A stretch of 64,000 nt of DNA from Dirofilaria immitis (GCA_024305405.1 JAKNDB010000088.1:434001-498000); one strand, 5' to 3'; positions 1 through 12,700 are shown, counted from the stretch's first letter. The notes: generated by a model not told the origin, from the sequence alone. Numbers and translations: made by a program.

Positions 1-417
1 TAAATCTGGAATTTACACTAATAAAAGCTAAATATTATAAGAAATTTATAGAAGATAAATTTAACGATTTGTAGGATCGTTTTGGGCGAATGAAACATTT
101 AAAATAGCAAAGAAATTTTCCATTGTTTCATAATGATGTTAAGTGATCAATATCAAACTTCATTACTTCCCATATTATCATAATTCATTTTAATTTTATG
201 GTAGGAAATTACATTTGAATTAGAAATGTAAAATCGTTAGTTCTACATATCTAGAACACTAATATATATATAGTAAAGTAGCAGAGATTTTAATTACAAA
301 ACTCATTAAATTATATTGTATGTAAATTTTATAGAATAGATTTTTTTGCATATGAAAATTTGAGTTTCATCATTTTTTTTTGTTTTAGCTTTTATAATTT
401 TATTTCATAAATAATTT
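1..417. other. A+T-rich flank, no gene seen
   Basis: Low-complexity A+T-rich DNA just downstream of the minus-strand gene that ends at 418. It probably holds that gene's 3' UTR: TTTATT (AATAAA on the minus strand) occurs around 398-403. No convincing coding frame. Confidence 0.5.
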
Positions 418-2049
418 TTAATCAACCTTAATTAATTCATCGAAGTTTGGCAACTTGTTGATGGTCTCAGTAGCATTTATTTCATCATCAATCATTTTCC
501 CGATTTCCATACTTTTGCATTTTGATTCCACTTCACTTATACTACTAATGTATATTAATACGTACTTTGGATAAAATATCTTTAGCTTCCTTTTAAATAA
601 TTTACAATCCAAAAGTCAACTATAAGTTTTGGAATGAAAAAAGCGATAATCAAAATCTGAATTAAAATAATAACGTTTCAGAAGAATCGATTTTAGCATA
701 TTTTGTCGAATCATTGCTGATGATAATTTGTTTATTGCAAATATAGATGCGAATAGATGCTAGAAGATTTTTAGGAAGTTCTTGAAAGAGACGACGTAAA
801 TGTTGCACTAATAATATCAGTTGATTTGATTGCAATGCTTCTATGCGAAAAGATTCGAGCACAATATCTAAGAATTGTAAATGTGCCAAATTTTTAACCT
901 GTAAAAATTTGATACTTTTACGATGACTTTAATTTGGTAAAGAAAATTTAATTTTTCTATCTATTACAACATTTATTTGAAAGCGAAAATCTTACGAATT
1001 TTTAAGAAATTTAATTTGAAAAAAAAGAAAAAAGCACAAACCATTGCAAAGCGAAATTAATGATATCAATTTTTTCTTCTAAAATAATACATGGATAAGC
1101 AACCAATGCTATCACGGCATTTAGTGTTAATTTTTGAATATCAGTATCTAATAATGTATGCATAGTTGCTATGAATTTTTCGCAAATTATTTTACGTGTT
1201 ATAGATGAAACCTAAAAATGATTCATATCAAAAAATTTTTAACTTTTCAAATTTTAATTAATTTTATAAATAACTTCTTTTTTTCTACAAATTTAAATTA
1301 TTCAAGCAATTAGTATCATAAATTTTAATAAAATCTGATCTGATCGTATATGTCAAATTTACAAAGCAGATAAACATCAACTATTATAAAATGAATCAAA
1401 CCAAGCATTCATGATCAGTAGCAATATTAATACAGTGAATGATACAATCATTTTGCGTAGCTAAGATTTCTAATGCATTTTCTAAATTCTGCTGTAATTT
1501 ATCAATGCCAAGATTGTTGACAATCTTTAAATGTTCGCCATATTCTTCTATTTTCACTTGAATCTGGGATAATGAAAAAAAAAAAAGATAATTGCAAAAT
1601 TAATTGCATTGAAAATTTATCTTTGTTATTATATTCAAAAATAAGAATATATTAATTTTTGATTGATTCATTAATCTTTATCTATTTTACTTTCTACATT
1701 TTACGTCTTATTTTCTTTCTTTTGTTTATCTAAACTAAAATTTTGATTATATTTATAAAGGAGAAATTTTTTGAAGTGTTGTTATTTTAGAAATGAAAGT
1801 AAAATTTTTAGAATTATCAAATAGTTTTTTGCATTGTAAATATCTATAAAGTCGATAAAATTTTCAAAAATTATAATAATGTTGAAAGAATGGAAAAACA
1901 AAATGGATTTAAAGAGAAAAAAATTTACTTCACCAATATACATCCAATCAATGATTGCTGAAACGATTTTATACTGATAATTGAGTAATGAAATTCGAAA
2001 CGATGTTTGATGATTTTTAAGCATCTGAAAAATACATTCCATCGATCAG

Positions 2050-2086
<37 letters not shown>

Positions 2087-2472
2087 AAATGCACCAAATA
2101 AAGAAATAATAAGAAAGATAATGTATTTATTCAAATAAAGATTGAAAAAATGCTATGATTGATACGATACTTTAGTAATGTCAACAATGGATAGAATAGC
2201 AAGACTCTATCGATCATAACTTTCATTAAATCATAAGCGAAATGGATATAATCTTAACGATAGTACAAATTTCAAAAATATCATATTCATACCGTACGAA
2301 TGTAACTAGAATATAGAGCACCGACAGTGCTATGTAAAAATCGGTTTGCATTTGATCACAAATAATTTCAATATCAGCAGTGCTTAGATCTCGTTTCATG
2401 CGTAATTCACGTAGATATTGGCCAATATTATTACAATGTTGTTGAAAATCATCTCCTTTCAAGTGAAATATC
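418..2472 (-). CDS. Unrecognised multi-exon protein, helical
   Basis: I do not recognise the family. Six exons can be followed on the minus strand: about 2472-2293, 2024-1929, 1563-1402, 1211-1042, 898-675 and 544-418, ending in TAA after ...FDELIKVD. Each has a GT donor and most have TTTCAG-like acceptors. The translation is leucine/isoleucine-rich and amphipathic, for example LQQNLENALEILATQND and ESFRIEALQSNQLILLVQH, which suggests helical repeats (inference). The first listed exon begins after an acceptor in mid-codon, so the true start lies in an upstream exon that I cannot place. Two joins fail by one base: exon 2 ends in phase 2 but exon 3 reads in phase 0, and exon 4 ends in phase 2 (CAA TG|GT) but exon 5 reads in phase 0. 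One extra base at each (A near 1929, G near 1042) would restore the frame. No signal peptide or membrane segment is evident. Confidence 0.55.
2050..2085. repeat. (AT)n microsatellite
   Basis: About 15 AT dinucleotides inside intron 1 of the first minus-strand gene. Confidence 0.9.
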
Positions 2473-3154
2473 CTAAAATAATAATGGCTATTTTCACAAA
2501 TTTGCCATCTTCATCAATCGTTAGCAATTATCACTTTTCATTTCGTCTCTCTTTCACATGTCCTCTTTTCCTCTTATCATTTCCTTTAGCGAATTGATTG
2601 ATAAATTTTACATCCTTAAAATAAAGCTAGAAGAATCATAACATTATCATTAAAAATATATGTCTAGAAGATTTGATAAATTTGAAAAAATATTACCTAT
2701 CATTTATGCTAGAATTTATCATTTATAGTTCTTTTTTTCTTAGCACAGAACTAAATCGTTCAACCGACCAAAATTGGACTGACTCACTATGAACAATAAT
2801 AAACTTTGCATTTTTCGGTAAATTTATTTGTCTCAAATTCAATATCATATTTGATACGACCATTTACCATCGATTTATTCAGCAAATTTCATCCTATAAT
2901 TTATCAATATTTATTATATTTTAATATTATGCCGAGAATAAAATGATCATAATTATCAAATGTTTCGAAGTATTATCATTATATTATATTTGCTAACAAT
3001 CTAAATAATTACATATTTTTGTCATCAGAAAATATTTTTGACTTTTGAAATTTGATTTAAGCAATTAGCCAATTTATCCTGCTGTAAGAGGAGAACAGGT
3101 AATAGTAAAATAAGATAACATAGCAATATTTATGCAAATATTATTAGTACAATT

Positions 3155-3212
3155 TAGAGAGAGAAAGAGGGAGAGAGAGGGAGGGAGGGAGAGAGAAAGA
3201 AAGAGAGGAGGA
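3155..3212. repeat. GA-rich microsatellite
   Basis: An uninterrupted purine tract made of GA, GGGA and GAAA units on the plus strand, upstream of the minus-strand gene at 418-2472. Confidence 0.9.
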
Positions 3213-4512
3213 GTAAAATATATCACTGGTAATTTTAGTTGCATTGATAAAAACAGGTATGCCGTATCCTGTAATCAATCAATAGTTCAAAGTGCAAAAC
3301 TAATTATTTCCTTTTCTTTTTCTTCCGCTTCAATGTTCCGTTTTTTCCTGCATGAAATAAATTCAAATAATTTGTTGATTTTTTTTCTCATCAATTATTG
3401 ATCACTTTGATATCGTTATTATATAGAAATTAAATGATATGTAATTTTATTTATTACATTAGCAAAAAGGCGAAAGAAAATTTTTAAATTTAAACAAAAA
3501 ATTATTGGAAAAATACATTTTTATTTATTTATATAATTTTTGAATTGGAATAAACTTTTCATATATTTGATATTTTTGTTTTCATTATTATTTATCATTT
3601 AATATTATAATAATAATACTGTAATCATTTAAATGAAATAATAATCTTATTTTATTTTTTTGGAAAAAGAATTTTTAAATCGAAATATTTAAAAATTAGA
3701 TCTTGAAAACAATTTAAAGAATTCAGTTAATTATAAATACTATTTTACTGATTATAAAAAAAATTGTAATAATCAAAAATCAAATGATAAAATTAAATAA
3801 CAAAATTATATATTCAAGTAATATAATTTATACCCATTTAATCTTTCACTCCTCTTTTTCTTTTTCTTTTTATTCTTCTTATTTATTTGTTTGATATGAA
3901 ATAAATGTAAATAAATGAGAATCGAGTGAATGAAAAATAATAAATTTAGATTCAAATATGTATATGTATGCATATAAAATATAATGAAACGATCGACAGC
4001 CTAAAATTTGCAATTACAATTTAATTCAGGAATAATATTAAAAGAAGAAGCCTATTTAACTAACCATTTTAATTTTGTTAATTGACATTTTTGTCACTAA
4101 AATGTGACGAATACTTTTCATCTCTATTCATTATTAGTTGGCTAAATACTACGTATTTACTACGAAATTTGTTATTATTTTATTTTCCTTTACTATTATT
4201 ATTATAAATTTCTATTGTTTTTAAAACTTAATGAGAAATATGCATGCATATTTGATTGCTTAATTAAAAATAAACATATCTTATAATAGTCTTATATGCA
4301 CCTAATTTTTAAATCTTTCTTCATACTTATTTGCTACAATATCGGAAGAAAAAATTAAAAACGAAAAAAGTTTTTTTAATTCCATCAAATTTAAAATTAA
4401 ATATATTTTGAACAAAAATAAAAGAAATCGAAAAATTCGAATTATTTTAGATATATATTAAAAATTTTTGAAACAATTTTTGAAAATATATAAAAATAAA
4501 ATTTGAACTTTG

Positions 4513-4805
4513 AAGAGAAATTAACGTCAACATGATATCCTGTATTCATTTTATTATCATTCATCATTATCACTATTATTTTGATAAGAAATAAACGTTA
4601 ATGCGATATCCTATATTCATTTTGTTATCATTTAAAAATTGAATTTGAAAGAGAATAAGCTGTCAACGTGACATCCTGTATTCATTTTATTATCATTCAC
4701 CATTATCATTATTATCATTACTCATTTAAGTGTTGCTCAAATTTTGAAATATTTTGAAAAGAAATAAACATCAGTGTGATATCCTATATTCATTATGTTA
4801 TCACC
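4513..4805. repeat. Degenerate tandem repeat, 4 units
   Basis: Four imperfect copies of a unit built on GATATCCTRTATTCATT followed by TTRTTATCAT. Cores lie near 4531, 4601, 4668 and 4774 (spacings about 70, 67 and 106). The copies also share a leading GAAATAAACRT-like segment. Confidence 0.75.
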
Positions 4806-4834
4806 ACTAGAATGTTATTCAAATTTTGAAGTCC

Positions 4835-5125
4835 TTTTTAGCTTCATAATATTTCAAATATTTAAAGAGAAAAAAAAGAAATTCTGCATTTCGGATGATC
4901 GTATCAACTTGTTAATTATGGTTAGAACTAAAAATGTCAAAATTCTTGTTGCTTCATAAATATTTCGGATACTTTAAACAAAAAAAAGAAAAAAAGGATT
5001 TTTGTAATTATCATCAACAGATATTATTACTGATCAATTCAACTTATATAAGTTTTGTAACAGATACAATCAAAGATTTGTTAAATCCCTATTGCTTTCC
5101 TAATATTTCGGATACTTGAAAAGAA
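4835..5125. repeat. Degenerate repeat, 3 units
   Basis: Three related segments carry a TTGCTTCATAAATATTTCGG-like core followed by ATACTTKAAA (near 4838, 4949 and 5089), directly after the GATATCC array. Spacing is about 110-140 bases. Confidence 0.6.
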
Positions 5126-6479
5126 TGAAGTAGAAAATTTCTTTCTTTTTTTTATAATATCGCATGTCAATTTATTGTTGAATAAATTTTAGTCTTGATA
5201 AATTGGAAATTAAATTTCAATTTTATTTCCAGCAAATATTTTCTCTATTACAATTCAATTTATCGTCATCATCAAATATTGTATAGGATTATCAAAAGAA
5301 AAATACCGTTGCTATATTACATCATTGGAGTTAATCTGATATTGCCTAAATCTACCCGTAATCCATCCATCCATCCATTCATCTACCTATCTATTTCATT
5401 TATTTCTACCTTTACTTCTTTTTTTTATTTCACCTCTTCCGCTATCTCAATTTTTCCTCTCCATTTCCCTTCTTTCATTTCATTCATCACTATCATCACC
5501 ATCATCATCACTTATGGAAGGAAAGAAAAAAGATCAATGAAAAATCCGAAATGATACCGGCCATAGACATATCATTGACTCAATGACCCTTGAACTTGTC
5601 ACATTGTTTATTATTTATTAGTAGGTTAAGGTTAAGATCACTTATTGGATCATCATTGTATTCTATAAAGGAATACGTAGAAAAGCAAACATTTAAAATT
5701 ATTTAGTTTTACTTTATTATCGCTTTTATAAATATTTTATTGGTTACGGTATTTTTGATTATTTAATTTTAATTATTTGAATTTCAAAAATTTGATAATA
5801 AAATTTCAGTAAATTGTGAAAAATAATTGATAATTTGTAATTATACAATATACTTATTCGTTTGTTTATTTACATAATATCTCATCGTAAAATATTTCGT
5901 TTTTCCTTCCTTTTTCTCTTTCTTTTTCTTCCTCTTTTTTCAATATTTTTGATGACTAAATTCTTTTTTAAACAATTAAATAAATAATAGTCCTTTTTTT
6001 TTTGCAAGAAAGTTGCAGAAATGAAAGAGTGGAATAATAAATTAATAAAAATTAGTTTAAAAGTATTTTATTTTTTGAAATGAAATATGTAATTAAACCT
6101 TAAAATAAAAAAGAATCTAAAAACTGATAATATTGAGAATGATAAAAAAAAACAAATCGGAAGAAAATATAAACTTTTTTCTTTCTAATAGAATTTACAA
6201 TTCATATATTTGATTTCAAATTATTATCAAATTTAAGAACACGCAAAGTAATCTTCTTTTCCTTTCTGCTGATCGGTTCTTTTTATCGTGTGAATCGTTT
6301 TCTCTCTTGAGAATTATGTTTAGACATTGCATTCTGTAAACTAAATGTCGATGCACTCATTTCATGTTGCCTCAACATTTTCATCGGTTGGTACCACACA
6401 TTCTTCTTAATCTTAATTTCCATTCACTGCCTGTGTTTCGCGATATCTAAGATATCTGTAACCTTTATACATTCTTTTA

Positions 6480-6990
6480 AAAATGTTATTGTATTTCGTC
6501 CTTAACTTCTTTATCAGGTTACCTAAGAGATAATCCGGCAATTTTCAACTATGGTACTCCATAATTGATTTGTCTTTAAATTCTCTCTTTTAATTGGGAA
6601 ACGATGTTCAATAGTTCCTTGAAAAGGCGACCAAATTTCTGTTTTACCTGTAACGCGATATATAAATCCAATATTCTTCTTTGTTTGTCAGCGTGTTGCA
6701 TCTTCAATTTTTTCGTGGCTAGTGTATGATGCTCTTCAGTGATATATGTTTTCTAATGCTTCTCTTTTTAAACATCCGAGGAAATGCGCAAATTTCTTTG
6801 TAGCTGTCATGTATTCACTTTTGTCAATCGTCTCTTCAAATTATGTTATAAACAGATTCCCAAGTTTTGGATTTTCATCGAATTCTACAGTTTTTATTTC
6901 TGGGAGTTTGCTGATCGTTATCAATTTCTCAATTAATTCAGTTAAGGATCTTTCTTTTCTTTTTCGTTTCACTTGATTTCACGTTCAATC
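6480..6990 (-). mobile_element. Decayed BEL/Pao-type retroelement fragment (DUF1759-like)
   Basis: Conceptual minus-strand translation gives a broken polyprotein remnant. It contains a KLPEIKTVEFDENPKL stretch, then after a stop KSEYMTATKKFAHFLGCLKR. This is the LP-x-(I/L)-x-x-F-x-G/E-x-P ... KF-x-x-L-x-x-x-LKGEA pattern of the DUF1759 domain in the gag/pol region of BEL/Pao LTR retrotransposons. Several stops and frame breaks make it non-functional. An LTR-like repeat (7021-7262) lies just upstream in the minus orientation, the expected place for a 5' LTR. I rest the family call on the motif pattern; no reverse transcriptase is visible. Confidence 0.6.
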
Positions 6991-7020
6991 TTTCTTTCAT
7001 ATTTATATATATATATGAAT

Positions 7021-7262
7021 GGTTTGGTGATCAGGATCCTCTTCTTTCGTGAATGGAGGATCCTGATACAGTTGTGGCTATAAGGAATAGGGCCTTTGCT
7101 AGTGTGTAGGGAGTATATCTCATAGACAAAGGCAACAATTTTAGCTTAAATTCTACATTAAAATACGGGCGTACAACATATACTCCTTCGTGTGAATTAC
7201 AGTACAAAGGAAAGCATTGAATTTCTAATTTTCTAGTTTTCCTCGCAATTTCAGCGACATAA
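7021..7262 (-). mobile_element. LTR-like repeat, copy A (internally deleted)
   Basis: It matches two separated blocks of copy B at 33073-33945. One block carries the shared CTCTTCTTTCGTGAATGGAG core, followed by TGTGGCT-TAAGGAA. The other ends in TTCTAGTTTTCCTCGCAATT and CGACA. About 600 bases present in copy B between the blocks are absent here. On the minus strand it begins TGTCG. Its place directly upstream of the minus-strand gag-like remnant fits a 5' LTR. Confidence 0.6.
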
Positions 7263-7286
7263 ACTTACACAAACAATTTGAATATT

Positions 7287-7795
7287 TCACTCATATCCGT
7301 ACTGTTTGTTGCATAGATTACATTTGAATTTTTGTTCACCCGTCTGTAATGTCAAATTAATTTCCTATTTAAATTGCTTGTTAAATATATAGTATTTTAC
7401 CTCTGCTTCGATCTTCCTTCCGTTTTTTAGCTTTAATTCTAGTAGTATTTCTATTTTTGGACTACTCAAAAGTTTTTTGATCCAAACTTTTTCATCTAAA
7501 TTCAACTGTTTTGTGAATTTTTCTTGCTTCAAATAGTCAGTTATTTTTGCTTGAACTGATTGATCGTTTTCGTTTAACATCTAAAATATTCGGAAATGAT
7601 TCATTTCATATGCAAGGCGATTTAATGGCCATTTTTTCCTGCAATGTTTGAAAAGTCTCAATGAATAGAATTAATCGATAATCTCTAACTAAGCAAAAAA
7701 TTTATAAATAAATTTGTACGCTGATTTACTTATTGATGTTTGTGCTGTGTAACATTAAAAAAATAATTGCAAAATAATGGAAAAATAAGATGTTG
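7287..7795 (-). pseudogene. Secreted zinc-finger family, copy 0 (degraded)
   Basis: The minus strand carries a damaged member of the signal-peptide plus C2H2 family found at 9.9-15.1 kb. The exon starting at 7580 reads MLNENDQSVQAKITDYLKQE, clearly paralogous to VLNENNQSVQAKVIDRLKQE of copy 1. After a likely 57-base intron (donor near 7401, acceptor CATTACAG) comes TGEQKFKCNLCNKQYGYE and a stop, that is half a zinc finger behind a TGE-K linker. A relic of the hydrophobic exon 1 is recognisable at about 7735-7795. There the start ATG reads ATC and the donor GTAAGT reads ATAAGT. The flanking intron also matches copies 1-3. It lies in opposite orientation to the other three copies. Confidence 0.6.
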
Positions 7796-8326
7796 ATTTA
7801 CGAATAACTTCTACAATTAAATAATATTAACATATATTATTGCGATAATTTTGTTGAATTGGTTGAGTCGACGTCACAACAGATTTATAATAAGGTTTAT
7901 TCCTTATGCAGAACAGGAATAGGAAGACGTTTATAAAATTGATAACGCACGAACCAACAATAACGATATTAATGATTTAAAATAAAATTGAAGAATTGAA
8001 GGGATTGAAATGAGTTAGCTTGGATAATTCGGAGCTGATTAGACTGTTAAATTAGAGGGTTTTTAAATAGTAACAAATTGAGCGTGTAGAAAAGTTTGTT
8101 AGATTTTTACCTTACATAATTGGATAGTTGTTGGATGGTTGGGAAAATGAAAATGAATTGGAATTCTAAGAAGGAAATGAGTATGATAACATAGAAAAAT
8201 GTAACGTGGGAGAATGCAAATGTTGCTTCAAGATAAGAAATGAGACAAAGACCGGAAATTATAATTATTCTGACAAATATGTAGATTAATGCGATAAATA
8301 GCAACTAATGAATCATCAAAATTTTT

Positions 8327-8509
8327 ATGTTAAATTTTATTATTTTATTATTTATTTGGAGTATCGCGATATTGAAATTCGCGACATATATAGAATCTGT
8401 TGGGAATACTGAAAAATATTTTAGAGAAGTATTCGTCAAAATATATAATTACCAATTTTTAAAAGGCATCAGTAAACCAGTGCAGCAAGATAATAACTAC
8501 TGTAACTGA
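8327..8509 (+). CDS. Possible small secreted protein, 60 aa
   Basis: A single open frame from ATG to TGA starts with the hydrophobic segment MLNFIILLFIWSIAILKFAT, as expected of a signal peptide or single membrane anchor. A polar tail follows, ending in SKPVQQDNNYCN. It lies among the secreted zinc-finger copies, and downstream sequence (about 8593-8695) is duplicated at 13564-13660 before copy 3. I recognise no family. A chance ORF is quite possible in such A+T-rich DNA. Confidence 0.3.
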   Translation: MLNFIILLFIWSIAILKFATYIESVGNTEKYFREVFVKIYNYQFLKGISKPVQQDNNYCN

Positions 8510-9845
8510 TGAAAAGATCTTCTTTCAATGACTTTATAGAAACGATCAAAAATATATAAGTTGTTCGTCGCAAAAAATAAGAAAGTAATGATTTCTGATT
8601 GGGAATAATGGAAAATTGAACATATTACATTTAAAGTTTAATTTTTTTAAATGATATTTTAGATTAGAAATTTTGTTGATCTGGTTTTCCTATTATCAAT
8701 ACCTAAATATTTCTATTGATAAGGTCCACAGTTTATGTTAAAATTTAATCCTTTCACCAATGTATACATTAGCATATATATCATTTGTTATTCAACGCAT
8801 GCATCATATTACATTCAAATAGCATGCTCTTATATTGAAAGTATGTCCATAGAAAATTTGAATAAAGTTTTATTGAACTGATACATTGAGGGGAAAGTAA
8901 ACTTTGATCAAATATTAGCATTGAAAATAAAATATTAAAATGATTCAATGATAATAATAAGGCAGAAAAAGAATAAATGTTTAGGTGTTTAAAAACAATA
9001 AAACGGCCTTATAGAAAGCTTGTCATACACAGAAAATCTTTTTTTTCAATGTAAAATAGAAATATTTTTGTTTGTTAATCTTTATATTCAAAAAATTTGA
9101 AATGGAAAGATAGAAATATTTTTTCGTCGTTAATCTTTTTATTCAAATAATTTGAAATGGAAAATATGCTATCAAATTGCATTTTTATGAAAGCAGGCCT
9201 TTGCTACCAATTTCCTAAATATGGTAATAATAAGTTTATGATTACTAACTTTTGAGCCAAAATTTCATCATTTTGAATTTTGCCATCATCTCTTTATTTT
9301 TCAGAGCTTTGCAGAATTTTTTCGAAAAATGAATATGAAATTTTTATCGATAATATATCGAACAATAGGATCAATGTGGTTTGGAATCTATTGCTGCAAA
9401 GTATTATGTAACAAAAATGTTGAAAAGATTATGAGGAATCAAGTACCTTTAATTTTTATTGTTTGATAATGAATTTTTATGAATGAACGATTTCCCTGAT
9501 TACAAATAATTTTAAAATTTTTTTCAAAATAATTTCATATATCGATGATTTCACAGTAACAATTTCACTCTGTGACAGAATTAAGTGATAATCCGATTTC
9601 AACACAGACATTTATAATTCTATGATTTTTGATGCAACTAACAAAAATTTTAGAAATAGAAAAGCTGAAATTATTATGCAAATAGGATTAAAACTGTATG
9701 AATTTTTTTGATCATAGATTACATGATTTATCGAACTTCATAAAAACGGCTCTTCCCTCAGTTGCACGTAGTTGTTGTTATTCTGCTGTTCTGAGTAGTT
9801 GCCTTTTAACAATTTGTAATTATATACTTTGAAAATATTCTAAAA
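8510..9845. other. Upstream region of zinc-finger copy 1
   Basis: Noncoding. 9053-9170 holds a direct duplication of about 60 bases (AATCTTTATATTCAAA-type unit). Blocks at 8593-8695 and about 9715-9850 match the region upstream of copy 3 (13564-13800), including a conserved TCGAACTTCATAAAAACGGC-like segment. This is probably the shared promoter/5' region of the family. Confidence 0.5.
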
Positions 9846-9907
9846 TGCTTTTCAGAATTCCACGTCAAATTCGCTCGTTCAAGTTATCACTTGTTGGTGG
9901 AAATTAT

Positions 9908-11310
9908 ATGCGAACCAGCATGTTATTGTATTATTTTGCAATCACGATTTTGTCGTCATGTATCGCACAAACACCTGTAAGTGAAGAAGAAATTGTTCTC
10001 AATATAGAAATTAAATATTCATAATTTTTTGTTCAGAAATAAATTTTATTTAGTCAAAAATAATATTTTTATCTGTGAAAAGCAAATGAGAATTAACACA
10101 ATTTTTATGAATATATTTAATTTTTTTGCTTTCCCAATTTTCCTCGTCATAGTCGAAACAGTAATATTTTGCACAACATTCTCTAGCATAATATCAACAT
10201 CAATCAATTTCTGAATTATGAAGCATCAATTTGCCAGTTCTTCTATTGAATTCACATTATCATTTGTTTCAAATCAGCAACATACAATAATAGAATAGGT
10301 AGCTTTCAAGCGGCGTCTAAACTATTTCTGAATTATATTAAAAATTAGATGGTGACGAAATGTCGTTGGTAAAAATTCCACACTGATGCCTATTAAATCT
10401 ATTCATTGAGAATGCTCAAAAATTGTGGAAAAAATAATAATGAAATCATATAGTATATTACTCCCGACTATTTCAGGTATTAAATGAAAACAACCAGTCA
10501 GTTCAAGCAAAAGTAATTGATCGTTTGAAGCAAGAAAATGTCACAGAGCAATTTAATTTAGATCAGACAGTTTGGCATCAAAATTCTTCAAGTGATCAAG
10601 AAAAGAGAAATATCACTAGAATTGGAGTTAAAAATCGCAAAATCCAAAAGGAAAGGCAATTGATGTGTGATATATGCAGTAGGAAATTTAAAACTACAAG
10701 TGATCTGAAACGTCATATGATAGTACACACAAACGAAAGCAAATTTAAAATATATACGTTTATAAGATTAACCTTAAACTTCATATAAGAATAATTCACG
10801 AAGAGAAAAAAATTTCGAGTGTGAAATATGCGACAAGAAATATGGATACTTACACAATCTGATTGGTCATCGTGTGAAACATGCAGGCAAAAAATTCGTA
10901 TGTAATGTATGCGGGAAGCAATACGTTTATAACAGTGGCCTTCAATTTCATATAAAAACAATCCACAAAAATCAAGAAATATTAAAGTATGATATGTGCG
11001 GCGAGAATTATCGAAACGCTTTGCTAGATCACGGTAATATACGTGCGACGAAAAATTCAGATGCGATATGTGCAACCAGGAATACAGATATCTCGGAAAT
11101 CTGCGAGCTCACATGAAGAATATTCATACGGACAAAAAGAATTCAAATCTGATGAATGCAACAAAATGTTCAAACGAAACTGTTCTTTGAAGAAACACAA
11201 GACGATGAAGCATAATGTCCTACCTACAACGAACTCTTTGACGATGATAACCGGCATCTCTTTCACAAATATTTTGATAAACAAAATAATTATGGTGACA
11301 AGGCTATAAA
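9908..11310 (+). CDS. Secreted C2H2 zinc-finger protein, copy 1 (frame-broken)
   Basis: Exon 1 (9908-9976) encodes MRTSMLLYYFAITILSSCIA-QTP, a classic signal peptide, and ends at GTAAGT in phase 0. Exon 2 starts at 10477 after TTTCAG, also in phase 0. It encodes a polar linker beginning VLNENNQSVQAK and then a finger, CDICSRKFKTTSDLKRHMIV-H. Four or more further fingers follow to about 11215, including CNVCGKQYVYNSGLQFHIKT-IH and CDMCNQEYRYLGNLRAHMKN-IH, but in different frames. The breaks, all of -1 sense, lie near 10760, 10806, 11050 and 11135, mostly at A-runs between fingers. As written, the first frame stops at 10788. C2H2 domains normally bind nucleic acid in the nucleus, so a signal peptide is unexpected. 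Either a worm-specific secreted family or a decaying locus; assembly errors could cause the breaks. Confidence 0.55.
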
Positions 11311-11329
11311 TTATAACATGAAACATTGT

Positions 11330-12700
11330 ACCAAAATTTATAAATTAATCTCCAAAATTGTATAATTTTTAATCATAAACTTTTTCAGAAAAATAGCATA
11401 TCAAGTTATTCAATGGAAAAACCTTTTTTCTGCATACGGTATAAATATTATTCTTTAGAGATTGTAATGTTGATTTAATGCCTTTAAATAGGAAATGTTA
11501 ATTTTTGGATAATTTGATATTACTATTTCATCGCTAATATTTGATTAAATACGTCCATCATTGCAATAAAATTTTATTCAAATTATCTATGAACAAATGA
11601 ATGAATAATTTGCATAGTAGTATGGTATGAAATTATTTGAATACGGTATGATGCGTGTAGGCGAATAATTTGAATAACAATTCTGCTATTATGCTCACAT
11701 CATAAATGATTTTATGCAAGTTTATATTAAAACATAAAACACAAGTGTATGATAATCAATATTTCTAGGAAAAAGAATCGATTAAAAATAGATGATGGCT
11801 TGAAAAATTAATAAAATGATGCATATTTGCTGTTACCAAATTTAAAAATATTTGAAATCAAAAGTAAACTAAAGATTATGTTTTAAATATATCATGCCAT
11901 GCGATGATAATTTAAATTAAATATATTGATGACTGAGTGGATGAATACTAACCTAATTGATTTTTCATACTTAATGCATCCGGTAAATAAATATAATTGC
12001 CAAAAATTTAGCAGAATTTTAAATATGATGTGGGTATTTCAAAGAAAAAAACTTCTCATTTTGTATTATGGATTAAGAAGGTAAAAGTAGAATTCAGATC
12101 GCGCATTTAAGCGAACTTATGAACATTTTGGAAGATTAGAAGATGCAAAATGGATATGAATTATACGACATAACACTGAACAATTAAATTTAATCGTAAT
12201 ATTTCATAAAGGTTACATGACCTTTGATAAAATAAAGCAGAGTAAGAATTTTTAATTCAATTAAATATTTTGCTTTTCCTTCTGAGTAATTTCAGATACT
12301 GTAAATTATTAAAAATTAATTTTCGATGCAAAAGAAAACAAGGAATACGAGACAGAATTTGCACATTACTTTCCAATATTTTTCGATTGCAGTGAAAATG
12401 GAATATTATCAGTATTGAACAAAATAAACATATGAAGTAATAAATGGATTATAAAATTCTGTCCTATTATCATTCAAAAGTTTTTTCATTCAATTACTAC
12501 ACTCAAATCAAAATGACCGGGCATGAAAAGCAAACATTGTATTCACAATTAAATTCAGTATAACAAGTTATAGGAAATATCGATTATCGGTATCAAAAAC
12601 TTCACTGTAAAAGCTTTATGTGTCTTTCTGTATCTTTTCAAATTAGAATTTTGTTTGATTATTTTCTAGGATTTATCACATTTGAATTCTTTATCATATT
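11330..12700. other. Spacer between zinc-finger copies 1 and 2
   Basis: A+T-rich, with no coding frame that I can support and no clear repeat apart from the hairpin that follows. Confidence 0.5.

Larger units (their letters stand above)
2473..6400. other. Gene-poor stretch
   Basis: About 4 kb of A+T-rich DNA. It holds a GA-rich microsatellite and two sets of degenerate tandem repeats, listed separately. The first few hundred bases may contain missing 5' exons of the gene at 418-2472. The open frames here (3132-3401, 4934-5119, 5195-5554) are low-complexity and I do not support them as genes. Confidence 0.5.

Noticed and set aside
5195..5554. 119-aa plus-strand frame.
   Set aside because: Made of (CCAT)n and (CAT)n simple sequence; no protein features.
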